Shown here in pieces: positions 1 through 9,132 of a stretch of 64,000 nucleotides of DNA. This DNA is from Pseudoxanthomonas sp. Root630 (GTDB taxonomy: Bacteria > Pseudomonadota > Gammaproteobacteria > Xanthomonadales > Xanthomonadaceae), in NCBI RefSeq assembly GCF_001427585.1, contig NZ_LMGY01000017.1, positions 173,863 through 237,862 of the forward strand, read 5' to 3'. Made by a program: the position numbers and the translations under genes. The notes below the pieces were generated by a model, which was given only the letters and a program-made list of their open reading frames with translations, was not told the origin of the DNA and did not search any database. Position 1 is the first letter of the stretch, and every line of letters starts with the position of its first letter.

Positions 1-438
1 GGCAGCATCGATGCCAACCGCGGCAACGCGCAGAACGGCTGGGACACCGACCAGTTCCCGACCGATTTGTACGACACCGTCGGCGCGATGCTGGTGGTGC
101 TGCGCCAGGGCGGGCTGGAGGGCGGGCTGAACTTCGATGCCAAGGTGCGTCGCGAATCGACCGACCTGGAAGACCTGTTCATCGCCCACATCGGCGGCAT
201 GGACGCGTTCGCGCGCGGGCTGGAAGTGGCGCACGCGCTGCTGACCGAGTCGCCGTGGGAGCAATGGCGCAAGGAGCGCTACGCCAGCTTCGACAGCGGC
301 AAGGGCAAGGACTTCGAGACCGGTGCGTTGGGCCTGGCCGATCTGGCGGCGCTGGCCGCCGCGCAGGGCGAACCCAGGCAGACCAGCGGCAAGCAGGAGC
401 GTTACGAAAACCTGCTCAACCAGTATCTGCTGCGCTGA
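1..438 (+). CDS. xylA: Xylose isomerase, C-terminal part (gene cut by window edge)
   Basis: This is the last 145 residues of a xylose isomerase, the cytoplasmic enzyme converting D-xylose to D-xylulose. The reading frame is open from base 1 and begins with GSIDANRG, followed by GWDTDQFP, the metal-binding signature near the end of the family's TIM barrel. The C-terminal helical arm ends in NQYLLR. The N-terminal two thirds lie upstream of the window. Its position next to a sugar porter and glucuronoxylan hydrolases fits xylose catabolism. No xylulokinase is visible; it may lie upstream. Confidence 0.95.
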   Translation, partial: GSIDANRGNAQNGWDTDQFPTDLYDTVGAMLVVLRQGGLEGGLNFDAKVRRESTDLEDLFIAHIGGMDAFARGLEVAHALLTESPWEQWRKERYASFDSGKGKDFETGALGLADLAALAAAQGEPRQTSGKQERYENLLNQYLLR

Positions 439-449
439 GCATGAAGATG

Positions 450-471
450 CCCCCGCGGCAATCCGCGGGGG
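450..471 (+). terminator. GC-rich hairpin after xylA
   Basis: A perfect 9-bp stem (CCCCCGCGG / CCGCGGGGG) with a CAAT loop lies 12 bases after the xylA stop. Only a weak T-rich stretch follows, so it may attenuate or protect the 3' end rather than fully terminate before the transporter gene. Confidence 0.55.
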
Positions 472-509
472 ACGGATTTCAAGTCGACTAGCCTGGAGGG
501 GCGACGCGA

Positions 510-1937
510 ATGAGCACGACTGCATTCGAGCGAGGCGACATCGCCCATGGCGAAAACACCCGTTTCATCATCCTGATCAGCTGCGTGGCGACGATTGGTG
601 GATTCCTGTTCGGATTCGACAGCGGCGTCATCAACGGCACGATCGACGGTCTCAAGCAGACCTTCCAGTCCAGCTCGGCAGGGATCGGGTTCGAGGTGGC
701 TTCCATGCTGCTGGGCTGTGCGTTCGGCGCTTTCGTAGCCGGGCGCCTGGCCGACCAGTGGGGGCGTCGCAGCGTGCTGATCATATCGGCCGTGTTGTTC
801 CTGCTGTCCGCCATTGGCGCTGGCGCCGCGCACACGTCGCTGCTTTTCATCGCCGCGCGCGTGCTGGGTGGATTCGCGGTGGGTGCCGCCAGTGTGATCT
901 CGCCAGCCTACATCGCCGAGGTCGCACCGGCGCGCTATCGCGGCCGGCTCGCCACGGTACAGCAGATCGCCATCATCAGCGGCCTGTTCACGGCCTTCCT
1001 GAGCAACTACCTGCTGGCCAAGGCTGCGGGCGCCTCCACCGAAGCATTGTGGGGCGGACATGCCGCGTGGAGCTGGATGTTCTGGATGCAGGCGGTGCCG
1101 TCGGTGATCTTCCTGGTGCTGCTGCTGACCATTCCGGAAAGCCCGCGCTACCTGGTGGTGAAGCGTCGCAAGGATGAAGCGCTGCGCGTGTTGACGCGGC
1201 TGTTCGGCGGAGCCGAAGCGCAGGCCAAGCTGGCCGAGATCGATGCGTCGCTGTCGGCCGACCACCATCGCCCGCAGCTCTCCGATCTGAAGAACAAGAC
1301 GACCGGCAAGATCCGCCCCATCGTCTGGGTCGGCATCGGTCTGGCGACGTTCCAGCAGCTGGTCGGCATCAACGTGGTGTTCTATTACGGCGCAGTGCTG
1401 TGGCAGGCCGTGGGCTTCTCCGAGAACGATGCGCTGGCCATCAACGTATTGTCCGGCGCGCTCAGCATCGGCGCCTGCATCGTCACCGTGCTGCTGATCG
1501 ACCGCATCGGCCGCAAGCCGCTGCTGTGGATCGGCTCGGTCGGCATGGCGGTGTCGCTGGCGCTGGTGGTATGGGCCTTCGCCAGCGGCTCGCTGGTCGA
1601 TGGCCATCTGCAGTTGCCGGAGGGCATGGGGACGCTGGCGCTCGTGGCCGCAAACCTCTACGTCATCTTCTTCAATATGTCGTGGGGTCCGGTGATGTGG
1701 GTGATGCTGGGCGAGATGTTCCCCAACCAGATCCGCGGCTCGGCGCTGGCGGTGGCGGGCGCGGCGCAATGGACGTCGAATTTCGCCATCACGGTGACCT
1801 TCCCGATCCTGCTGGGCAGCATCGGCCTGGCCGGCGCCTACGGCATCTACACGTTGGCCGCCATTGTTTCGGTCTTCTTCGTGCTCCGGTTCGTCCACGA
1901 AACGCGGGGTAAGGAACTGGAGCAGATGGAGGGGTGA
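510..1937 (+). CDS. MFS sugar porter, probable D-xylose:H+ symporter
   Basis: This is a 475-residue inner-membrane transporter of the sugar porter family (XylE/GLUT type) with about 12 hydrophobic segments. Visible family signatures are GFLFGFDSGVING in TM1, GRLADQWGRR in the loop 2-3, PESPRYLV after TM6, QQLVGINVVFYY in TM7, DRIGRKPLL, and FVHETRGKELEQME at the C-terminus. The ATG is preceded by GGAGGG 9 bases upstream. Location directly after xylose isomerase suggests xylose as substrate, but glucose or arabinose cannot be excluded from sequence alone. Confidence 0.9.
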   Translation: MSTTAFERGDIAHGENTRFIILISCVATIGGFLFGFDSGVINGTIDGLKQTFQSSSAGIGFEVASMLLGCAFGAFVAGRLADQWGRRSVLIISAVLFLLSAIGAGAAHTSLLFIAARVLGGFAVGAASVISPAYIAEVAPARYRGRLATVQQIAIISGLFTAFLSNYLLAKAAGASTEALWGGHAAWSWMFWMQAVPSVIFLVLLLTIPESPRYLVVKRRKDEALRVLTRLFGGAEAQAKLAEIDASLSADHHRPQLSDLKNKTTGKIRPIVWVGIGLATFQQLVGINVVFYYGAVLWQAVGFSENDALAINVLSGALSIGACIVTVLLIDRIGRKPLLWIGSVGMAVSLALVVWAFASGSLVDGHLQLPEGMGTLALVAANLYVIFFNMSWGPVMWVMLGEMFPNQIRGSALAVAGAAQWTSNFAITVTFPILLGSIGLAGAYGIYTLAAIVSVFFVLRFVHETRGKELEQMEG

Positions 1938-2043
1938 GCGCGATGACCGGCCCTCTTCCCGTCCATTCCACGCAGACATCGTTTGTGGTGCAGCGTCTGC
2001 CCCAGCGGGCGATGGTGGCAAGGTCGTGAGGCCGCGTATCGCG

Positions 2044-3108
2044 CTAGCGTCGCTTGGACGGGGGCGCCACCGAATCGCGGGTGACCAGCCGATGGGGGAC
2101 GACATGATCCATCAGCACGCGCGTGCTGTCCGCCTTGCGTCGGACGCTGCGCAGAAGGATATCGATGGCAGCGTTGGCCATGGAGGCGATGGGCTGGTGG
2201 ATGGTCGTGAGCTCGGGCCATACGGTGGTTGCGGCGGACGTGTCGTCGAAGCCGACCACCGACAGATCGCGCGGTACGTCGAGCCCCCTGCGGTGAGCGA
2301 CGGAGATCGCCGCCGCCCCCATGTCGTCGTTGCTCGCGAAGATCGCAGTCGGTGGCTTGCGCAGCGCGAGCAACTTCTCCGCGGCCTTCAGACCCGAACG
2401 GTAGGTGTAGTCGCCCTGCTGCACGAGTTCGCTCTCCACCTCGAGGCCGGCATCGTGCAGGGCCGTAACGAAGCCGTCGTAGCGTCGCGAGCTCGCACTG
2501 AGATCGGTGCGGCCACGGATGAAACCAATGCGGGTATGGCCCTGCTGGAGCAGGTGCTCGGCCATTTCCTTGCCGGCGTGGAAATCGTCGATGCGCACGC
2601 AGGAGATATCGTCGCTGAAGCGCCCGGACGCAATGGCGACAACGGGAATGCCGGCCTTGATCAGCTCGGTCACCGCCGCACGGGATTCGCACAGGGGCGG
2701 GGGCAGGATCACGCCATCGACCCGGCTTCCCAGCGCGCGGGCAGCCTTGCGCTCGGCGTCGGCATCCAGGTCTTCCCAATAGTCGATGACCAGTTGCACC
2801 GCGGTGCGCGAGGCCACGCGCAGCAGGCCCACGAGCAGTTCGCGCAGATAGGCGCCGCTGGGGTTGGTATAGATCAAGGCGATGCGCGTGTGCTGCGCCG
2901 CCGCGAGCGAGCTGGCGGCCAGGTTGGGGGTGTAGTCCAACTCGCGCACCGCGCGCATGACGCGCTCGCGGGTAACGTCGCGGACCTTGCCCTGGCCATT
3001 GATGACCCGCGAGACCGTCATGGGCGACACACCCGCGAGGGCGGCCACTTCATCGATCGTCACGCCGCTGCTCTTCCGTCGGACCGACTTCTTCGGCTTG
3101 TTCAACAC
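2044..3108 (-). CDS. xylR: LacI-family regulator, probable xylan/xylose repressor
   Basis: This 354-residue LacI/GalR repressor has an N-terminal helix-turn-helix, VTIDEVAALAGVSPMTVSRV, then the hinge helix (NLAASSLAA) and a periplasmic-binding-protein-like sugar domain ending near VGFDDTSAATTVWPELTTI. The frame is open upstream, but a GTG at 3108 with AAGAAGGGA about 7 bases before it gives the natural length; the longer start would add 48 arginine-rich residues. It lies between the sugar porter and the divergent hydrolase operon. It probably controls both, with xylose or xylo-oligosaccharides as inducer (inference from position). Confidence 0.88.
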   Translation of the reverse strand: MLNKPKKSVRRKSSGVTIDEVAALAGVSPMTVSRVINGQGKVRDVTRERVMRAVRELDYTPNLAASSLAAAQHTRIALIYTNPSGAYLRELLVGLLRVASRTAVQLVIDYWEDLDADAERKAARALGSRVDGVILPPPLCESRAAVTELIKAGIPVVAIASGRFSDDISCVRIDDFHAGKEMAEHLLQQGHTRIGFIRGRTDLSASSRRYDGFVTALHDAGLEVESELVQQGDYTYRSGLKAAEKLLALRKPPTAIFASNDDMGAAAISVAHRRGLDVPRDLSVVGFDDTSAATTVWPELTTIHQPIASMANAAIDILLRSVRRKADSTRVLMDHVVPHRLVTRDSVAPPSKRR

Positions 3109-3173
3109 GCGTTCCCTTCTTCGACCTTGACGGCACCGCGCTGCGGTCCGGCCTGGGCCGGGCGCAGGAGCGG

Positions 3174-5399
3174 ATGATGGAACACTTCTCGGCCCCGTGT
3201 CCGTCGCACCCCGGGATGTTACCGCTAACCTCGCGACGCAGCGACCCTCCATGGGGGCTGCTCGTTGGCCTGCTGGCGTTGCTGCTGTGCGTAGCGGACG
3301 CGCGGGCCGAAGACGGCTATGACGTATGGATGCGGTATGTGCACGCAGATCCGGCCCGGCTGGACGGGTACCGCGTCCGTCTCGGCGATGTGGTCGCGCC
3401 CGACGCCACGCAGACCCAGCGCGCCGCCCGCGACGAATTGCGCCGTGGCCTCACCGGGTTTCTGGGCACAGCGCCCCGACTGCACGTGGCGCCTCCTGCC
3501 GCACGCGCCCTGCTGATAGGCACGCCGGAATCGTCCCCGTGGATCTTGCCGTTTCGGCAGGAGATCGAGGGACTTGGCGAGGAAGGCTTCCTCCTTCGCG
3601 AGGTGCGCATCGATGGCCGCGACGCGCTGGTGATCGCGGCCCATCGCGACATCGGCGTGCTGTATGGCGTGTTCCACCTGCTGCGCCTGTTGCAGACAGG
3701 CACATCGCTCGATGGACTCCACGTCAGGGAGGCGCCGCGCATCAAGCTGCGCGTGCTCAATCACTGGGACAACCTCGACCGCTACGTCGAGCGGGGATAC
3801 GCGGGCAGGTCGCTGTGGGACTGGCAGACGCTGCCGGACTGGGAGGATCCCCGGTATACGGACTATGCACGCGCGAACGCCTCTATCGGCATCAACGGCG
3901 CCGTGCTCAACAACGTCAATGCGGACGCACTCAGTCTTTCGCCGCGCTACCTGCGCAAGGCAGTGGCGCTGGCGGACCTGTTCCGGCCATACGGTATCCG
4001 GGTCTACCTGAGCGCGCGCTTCAGTGCGCCCATCGAGCTGGGCGGCCTGGCTACCGCCGACCCGCGCGATCCCGGCGTGCAACGCTGGTGGCGCGAGAAG
4101 GCGGACGAGATCTATGCGCTCATCCCGGATTTCGGCGGCTTCCTGGTCAAGGCGAATTCGGAAGGGCAACCCGGCCCGCAGGACTACGGTCGCACGCACG
4201 CCGAAGGTGCGAACCTGCTGGCGGACGCGGTACGACCGCACGGGGGTGTCGTGATGTGGCGGGCGTTCGTCTACGCGCACGAGGTGCCGGAGGATCGCGC
4301 CAAACAGGCCTATAACGAGTTCGTGGGCCTGGATGGCAACTTCCACGACAACGTCTTGGTCCAGGTCAAGAACGGCCCGGTCGATTTCCAGCCACGCGAA
4401 CCGTTCCATCCACTGTTCGGTGCGATGCCGCGCACGCCGCTGATGATGGAATTCCAGATCACGAAGGAGTACCTGGGCTTCGCCACCCACCTGGTTTACC
4501 TGGGCCCCCTGTACGAAGAGGTCTTGCGGGCCGATACGCATGCGCGGGGTTCCGGCTCCACCGTGGCGCGGGTGATCGAGGGATCGCTGGAGGGCCATGC
4601 GCTGTCCGGTATCGCGGGCGTGGCCAACATCGGCGACGACCGTACGTGGAGCGGGTCGCATTTCGATCAGGCCAACTGGTACGCGTTCGGTCGCCTGGCC
4701 TGGAACCCGCACCAGTCCGCGCGCGACATCGCGACTGATTGGGTGGCGATGACCTTCTCCCGCGCTCCCGATGTGGTGGCGTCCGTGGTCGGGATGATGA
4801 TGGGCTCGCGCGAAGCGGCGGTGGACTACATGACGCCGCTCGGATTGCATCACCTGATGGCGCGCGGTCACCACTACGGGCCAGGACCCTGGGTCGACGG
4901 AGGACCACGCGCAGACTGGACGTCGGTCTACTACCATCGTGCAAACCGGCATGGCGTCGGGTTCGACCGCACCTCGCGCGGCAGCGGCAGCGTGTCCCAG
5001 TACGCGCCCCCGGTCGCTCGAACCTTCGATGACATCGGACAGGTGCCGGAGAACCTGTTGCTCTGGTTCCATCGCGTGCCGTGGCAACACCGCATGGGCT
5101 CCGGGCGGCCTTTGTGGAATGAGCTGGTCCACCGTTACACCCGCGGCGTCAGCTACGTTGAAGCGATGCAGGCCACCTGGGACGGGTTGCGCGGCAGGGT
5201 GGACGCACCGCGTCACCAGCATGTCGCGGCGTTCCTGCGCATCCAGCGCGACGAAGCGCAGTGGTGGCGCGATGCCAGCGTGGCGTACTTCCAGTCGATC
5301 AACGGTCTTGCGCTGCCGGCGGACGAAGCGCCGCCGCCGCACCCGCTGGCGTACTACCAGGCGCTGCAGTCCCCCTACGCGCCGGGAGACGGACGATGA
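3174..5399 (+). CDS. aguA: GH67 alpha-glucuronidase
   Basis: This 741-residue exported enzyme releases (4-O-methyl-)glucuronic acid from xylo-oligosaccharides. All three GH67 active-site regions are present: Glu330 in KANSEGQPGP (general acid), Asp404 in VKNGPVDFQPREPF, and Glu426 in MEFQITKEYLG. The signal sequence is GLLVGLLALLLCVADARA. ATG 3174 has a good site (AGGAG) but gives a long n-region; ATG 3216 would give a more usual signal peptide with a weaker site. The stop overlaps the next start (ATGA), which supports one operon with the esterase and xylosidases. Confidence 0.95.
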   Translation: MMEHFSAPCPSHPGMLPLTSRRSDPPWGLLVGLLALLLCVADARAEDGYDVWMRYVHADPARLDGYRVRLGDVVAPDATQTQRAARDELRRGLTGFLGTAPRLHVAPPAARALLIGTPESSPWILPFRQEIEGLGEEGFLLREVRIDGRDALVIAAHRDIGVLYGVFHLLRLLQTGTSLDGLHVREAPRIKLRVLNHWDNLDRYVERGYAGRSLWDWQTLPDWEDPRYTDYARANASIGINGAVLNNVNADALSLSPRYLRKAVALADLFRPYGIRVYLSARFSAPIELGGLATADPRDPGVQRWWREKADEIYALIPDFGGFLVKANSEGQPGPQDYGRTHAEGANLLADAVRPHGGVVMWRAFVYAHEVPEDRAKQAYNEFVGLDGNFHDNVLVQVKNGPVDFQPREPFHPLFGAMPRTPLMMEFQITKEYLGFATHLVYLGPLYEEVLRADTHARGSGSTVARVIEGSLEGHALSGIAGVANIGDDRTWSGSHFDQANWYAFGRLAWNPHQSARDIATDWVAMTFSRAPDVVASVVGMMMGSREAAVDYMTPLGLHHLMARGHHYGPGPWVDGGPRADWTSVYYHRANRHGVGFDRTSRGSGSVSQYAPPVARTFDDIGQVPENLLLWFHRVPWQHRMGSGRPLWNELVHRYTRGVSYVEAMQATWDGLRGRVDAPRHQHVAAFLRIQRDEAQWWRDASVAYFQSINGLALPADEAPPPHPLAYYQALQSPYAPGDGR
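3217..3230. promoter_or_regulatory. Candidate LacI-type operator (TGTTACCGCTAACC)
   Basis: TGTTACCGCTAACC is a near-palindrome with a central CG, the usual form of a LacI-family operator. From memory it resembles the xyl-box (TGGTAGCGCTAACA) reported for Xanthomonas xylan genes, matching at 11 of 14 positions. It lies 109 bases from the regulator's GTG start and just inside the 5' end of the alpha-glucuronidase reading frame, so binding could block transcription or early elongation. No second copy was found in the window. Confidence 0.5.
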
Positions 5400-7378
5400 G
5401 CGTGCTGCACGCATGCTCGGCCGGCGTTGCGCTGTTGCTGCTCGGCGCGTCCATGGCGCGTGCGCAGGAGCCGCCGCAGACGGTGCTGCTGCATCCGCTG
5501 TTCCAGGATCATGCCGTGCTGCAGCGCGAGGCACCCATCCGCCTCTGGGGCCAAGCGCAGGTCGGCAGCGGCGTAACGGTGACGTTCGCAGGAAAGACGA
5601 CCCACGTGCGCGCCAGCGCGGATGGACGCTGGAAGGCCACCTTGCCTGCCCAGGCGGCCGGTGGTCCGCACACGCTGGTAGTCAAGGCGGGCCAGGCCAC
5701 GCAGGTCCTCCGGGATATCCAGGTGGGCGATGTGTGGTTGTGCTCCGGACAGTCGAACATGGAACTGCCGGTGTGGCGCGCGCTCGATGCGAGCAGCGAG
5801 ATCGCTTCCGCCACGGATCCGGACATCCGCCTGTTCGTCGTTCCGCAGGGCGGCGCCGTGACACCGCAATCGCGCTTCGCCGGTGAGGTGCGCTGGCGGG
5901 CCGCGTCGCCCGACAGCGTGCGCGACTTCTCGGCAGCGTGCCTGTACTTCGCGCGCGAACTGCGCAAGACGGTGGATGTGCCGATGGGGTTGATCCAGGC
6001 GGCATGGGGCGGTTCGCGCATCGAAGCTTGGACCAGCGTGGCCGCTCTGCGAACCGGCGGTGACCTGGACGGCGTGCTCGATGTGCTGTCGCTCCATGCC
6101 ACCGATACCTCTGCGGCCGTGGCCCGCTGGGGGCGCCACTGGGAACAGTGGTGGACCGGCCATTCGGGCGTCGCCCCGGACGACATGCCGTGGCGCGCCG
6201 ATGCGCCCGGCACGCATTGGCGAGCGGCGCCCGCCACACTGGGAGCCTGGGAGCGCTGGGGCGTGACCGAACTGGCCGACTACAACGGCATGATGTGGTA
6301 CCGCACGCAGGTGACGCTGACGGCCGCGCAAGCCCGCCGCGCCGCCACGCTGGAACTCGGCGCGGCGGACGAGACGGACATGACCTGGGTGAACGGTACC
6401 GTCGTCGGCAGCGATGACGGCGCCAGCGAAGGGCGACGCTATGCGCTTCCTGCCGGGCGGCTCCACGCGGGCGTCAACATCGTGGTGGTCAATGTGCTGG
6501 ACACCTACCGCGACGGCGGCTTGGCCGGCCCCGCCGAGGCGCAGGCGCTGCGCTTCGACGATGGCACGCGCGTGGTGCTGGATGTTCCGTGGCAGTATCG
6601 TCCTGCGCGCGGCGTGGGCGAACCACCGCGCGCGCCGTGGCAAGCGGCGACCGGGCTATCGACGCTCTACAACGGCATGATCTCGCCGCTCGGTAATTAC
6701 GGCCTGCGCGGCATGCTGTGGTACCAGGGTGAATCCAACACGGGGGAGGGCGCCGGTTATGCCGCGCGTCTGCGCGCGTTGCGTGATGACTGGCGGTATC
6801 GGTTCGGACGCGATCTTCCGATGCTGGTGGTGCAGTTGGCCGGCTATGGCATGCCGCCGACCGCACCCATCGAAAGTGGCTGGGCGCAGGTGCGCGAGGC
6901 GCAACGGCGTGTGGTCGGCGAGGATGCGCACTCCGGTCTGGTGGTCGCCGTCGATATCGGTGATGCCTACGACATCCATCCACCCAACAAGCAGGAGCTC
7001 GGCCGCCGTCTGGCACGCGCCGCACGCCATGTCGTCTATGGCGAACGGGCGTTGCCACCGTCCGGCCCGGTCGCGCGCTCCGCATCGCGCACGCGGGAAG
7101 GGATCAGGATCGCCTTCGACGACGTTCCGGTCGCATTGGCGACCACCGGCGCGAACGGCCCGATCGGCTTCGAACTCTGCGATGCCCAACGCCGCTGCGA
7201 GTACGCCGATGCGGCCCTCGACGGGCGCGCGGTCGTCCTGCGCAGTGGCCATGATGGCTACGCCGAACGGGTGCGCTACTGCTGGGCCGATGGCCCGGTG
7301 TGCACGCTGCGCGATGCCACGGGATTGCCGGCCGGTCCCTTCGAACTTCCCATCACTTCGGCCGAGCCGCCGCGATGA
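5396..7378 (+). CDS. SGNH-type acetylesterase (sialate O-acetylesterase-like)
   Basis: This is a 660-residue exported esterase. A signal peptide ends near ALLLLGASMARA. The nucleophile motif CSGQSNMELPV places the catalytic serine at about residue 120, and WYQGESNT is the second conserved block. Between them is a beta-rich insertion at roughly residues 290-410 (WYRTQVTLT to VVNVLDTYRDGG). Homologues are usually named sialate O-acetylesterase. In this xylan cluster it more likely deacetylates xylan or xyloglucan oligosaccharides, as CE6/CE20-type enzymes do; that substrate is inferred. The start overlaps the aguA stop and the stop overlaps the GH43 start. Confidence 0.85.
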   Translation: MSVLHACSAGVALLLLGASMARAQEPPQTVLLHPLFQDHAVLQREAPIRLWGQAQVGSGVTVTFAGKTTHVRASADGRWKATLPAQAAGGPHTLVVKAGQATQVLRDIQVGDVWLCSGQSNMELPVWRALDASSEIASATDPDIRLFVVPQGGAVTPQSRFAGEVRWRAASPDSVRDFSAACLYFARELRKTVDVPMGLIQAAWGGSRIEAWTSVAALRTGGDLDGVLDVLSLHATDTSAAVARWGRHWEQWWTGHSGVAPDDMPWRADAPGTHWRAAPATLGAWERWGVTELADYNGMMWYRTQVTLTAAQARRAATLELGAADETDMTWVNGTVVGSDDGASEGRRYALPAGRLHAGVNIVVVNVLDTYRDGGLAGPAEAQALRFDDGTRVVLDVPWQYRPARGVGEPPRAPWQAATGLSTLYNGMISPLGNYGLRGMLWYQGESNTGEGAGYAARLRALRDDWRYRFGRDLPMLVVQLAGYGMPPTAPIESGWAQVREAQRRVVGEDAHSGLVVAVDIGDAYDIHPPNKQELGRRLARAARHVVYGERALPPSGPVARSASRTREGIRIAFDDVPVALATTGANGPIGFELCDAQRRCEYADAALDGRAVVLRSGHDGYAERVRYCWADGPVCTLRDATGLPAGPFELPITSAEPPR

Positions 7379-9132
7379 AGCCATTCACCCAGCACCGTCT
7401 CGATCGACAGACCCATGGAAGCCGCGCATCTCGCTGCACGGGGCGAAGCGTGCTGTGGACGACGCTCCTGCTGTTCGCCGCCGTCAGTCATGCGCAAACG
7501 CCCGCGAAGGCGCCACCGGTCTATTTCGATTGGTTCGAGTACGCCGGGCGCGACGCCGCCTTCGATGTGCCCCTGCCGGCCGGCTACTACCGCAATCCGG
7601 TGCTGGCCGGCTTCCACGCCGACCCCAGCATCGTGGCCGCCAACGGCAAGTTCTACCTGGTCAACTCCAGCTTTACCTACTTCCCGGGCATTCCTGTCTT
7701 CGAGAGCGCGGATCTGGTGCACTGGAAGCAGATAGGCAACGTCATCGACCGCCCCACGCAACTGGACTTCGACGGCTTGAGCGTGTCGCGCGGCATCTTC
7801 GCGCCGACCATCGAGTATCGCGACGGCACGTTCTACGTCGTTACCACCGCCACGGACAGTGGCGGCAACTTCATCAGCACGGCGCGCGATCCGGCCGGAC
7901 CGTGGTCCGACCCGCACTGGCTGTCCGGCATCGGCGGCATCGATCCATCCCTGTTCTTCGACGACGACGGCAAGATCTATCTGCTCAACAACGACGAGCC
8001 GCCAGGCCCACCTCGCTATGACGGACACCGCGCCATCTGGATGCAGGAGATCGACCTGGCACGATTCCAGCCGGTTGGCCCGCGCAAGGTGCTGATCGAC
8101 GGCGGCGTGGAGCCGGAGAAGAATCCGATCTGGATCGAAGGTCCGCACCTCTACAAGCGCGAGGGCTGGTATTACCTCTCCGACGCGGAAGGGGGTACCG
8201 GTCCCCAGCATTCGCAGGTGGTGCTCCGCAGCCGCGAAGTCTGGGGACCGTACATGCCGTATGCGGGCAATCCCATCCTGACCCAGCGCGACCTTCCGTC
8301 GGACAGGCCATTGCCGATCACCAATGCCGGCCACGCCGATCTCGTGGAAGGGCCGGATGGCTCATGGTGGGCCGTGTTCCTGGCCAGTCGAAATTATCAG
8401 GGGCGCCACTACAACACCGGGCGCGAAACCTATCTGCTGCCGGTGCAGTGGCGCGACGGCTGGCCCGAGATCCTGCCTGCTGGCCAGACCATTCCGTATG
8501 CCGTGCGTGCCCCCGCATGGATGCGTGGCAAGGCCATGCAAACACCAGCCACCGGCAACTTCGTCCACCGCGACGAATTCGACGCCCCGGCGTTGGCAGC
8601 GGAATGGCTGCGCGTGCGCGTGCCGAAGACCGCATGGGCCGACTTGACCTCGCGCCCAGGCGCGCTCGCCGTGCATCCATTGACGGAAGGACTTGAGACG
8701 TTGCGTAACCCGGCGTTCCTCGGCCGCCGCCAGCAGCATCTGCGCTTCGAGGCGAGCACTGCGATGAGCGTGCCCGCTGCCGGCGTAGCGGCGGGACTTG
8801 CGGCGTTCCAGAGCGAGGCGTACTGGTACTTCCTCGGCGTCCGCCGCTTGGCCGGCGATCGCATCGCCGTTTTCCTGGACGCCCGCGACGGCAGCGGGGC
8901 CACGCGCACGCTTGCCACGCGCGAGATCGCGGTGACCCATGCGCTGCGCCTGAAGATCGAAGGCGACGAGGGCGACTATGGGTTTGCATTCGACGCCGGC
9001 GATGGACGGGGTTGGCAGAGGCTCGCCGACCGGGTCGACGGCACCGTGCTGAGCACCGATCGCGCCGGCGGTTTCGTCGGTGCCCTGTTGGGACCGTTCG
9101 CGCGCGACGAGCGCGCTTCGAGGAGCGAATGA
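7375..9132 (+). CDS. GH43 beta-xylosidase / alpha-L-arabinofuranosidase
   Basis: This 585-residue exported glycoside hydrolase trims xylo-oligosaccharides or arabinose side chains. After a signal peptide ending near FAAVSHA, the five-bladed propeller starts at AGFHADPSI with the general base Asp83, and the general acid is Glu255 in WIEGPHLYK. Residues about 395-585 form the C-terminal beta-sandwich common in this branch (FVHRDEFDAPALAAEW). It overlaps both neighbours by 4 bases (ATGA), so translation is probably coupled. Xylosidase versus arabinofuranosidase activity cannot be decided from sequence alone. Confidence 0.9.
   Translation: MKPFTQHRLDRQTHGSRASRCTGRSVLWTTLLLFAAVSHAQTPAKAPPVYFDWFEYAGRDAAFDVPLPAGYYRNPVLAGFHADPSIVAANGKFYLVNSSFTYFPGIPVFESADLVHWKQIGNVIDRPTQLDFDGLSVSRGIFAPTIEYRDGTFYVVTTATDSGGNFISTARDPAGPWSDPHWLSGIGGIDPSLFFDDDGKIYLLNNDEPPGPPRYDGHRAIWMQEIDLARFQPVGPRKVLIDGGVEPEKNPIWIEGPHLYKREGWYYLSDAEGGTGPQHSQVVLRSREVWGPYMPYAGNPILTQRDLPSDRPLPITNAGHADLVEGPDGSWWAVFLASRNYQGRHYNTGRETYLLPVQWRDGWPEILPAGQTIPYAVRAPAWMRGKAMQTPATGNFVHRDEFDAPALAAEWLRVRVPKTAWADLTSRPGALAVHPLTEGLETLRNPAFLGRRQQHLRFEASTAMSVPAAGVAAGLAAFQSEAYWYFLGVRRLAGDRIAVFLDARDGSGATRTLATREIAVTHALRLKIEGDEGDYGFAFDAGDGRGWQRLADRVDGTVLSTDRAGGFVGALLGPFARDERASRSE

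Noticed and set aside
402-2105. Long - strand open frame (567 codons) opposite the sugar porter
   Set aside because: It is antisense to a clear transporter, its translation is repetitive and rich in Arg/His/Gln with no family motif, typical of GC-rich shadow frames.
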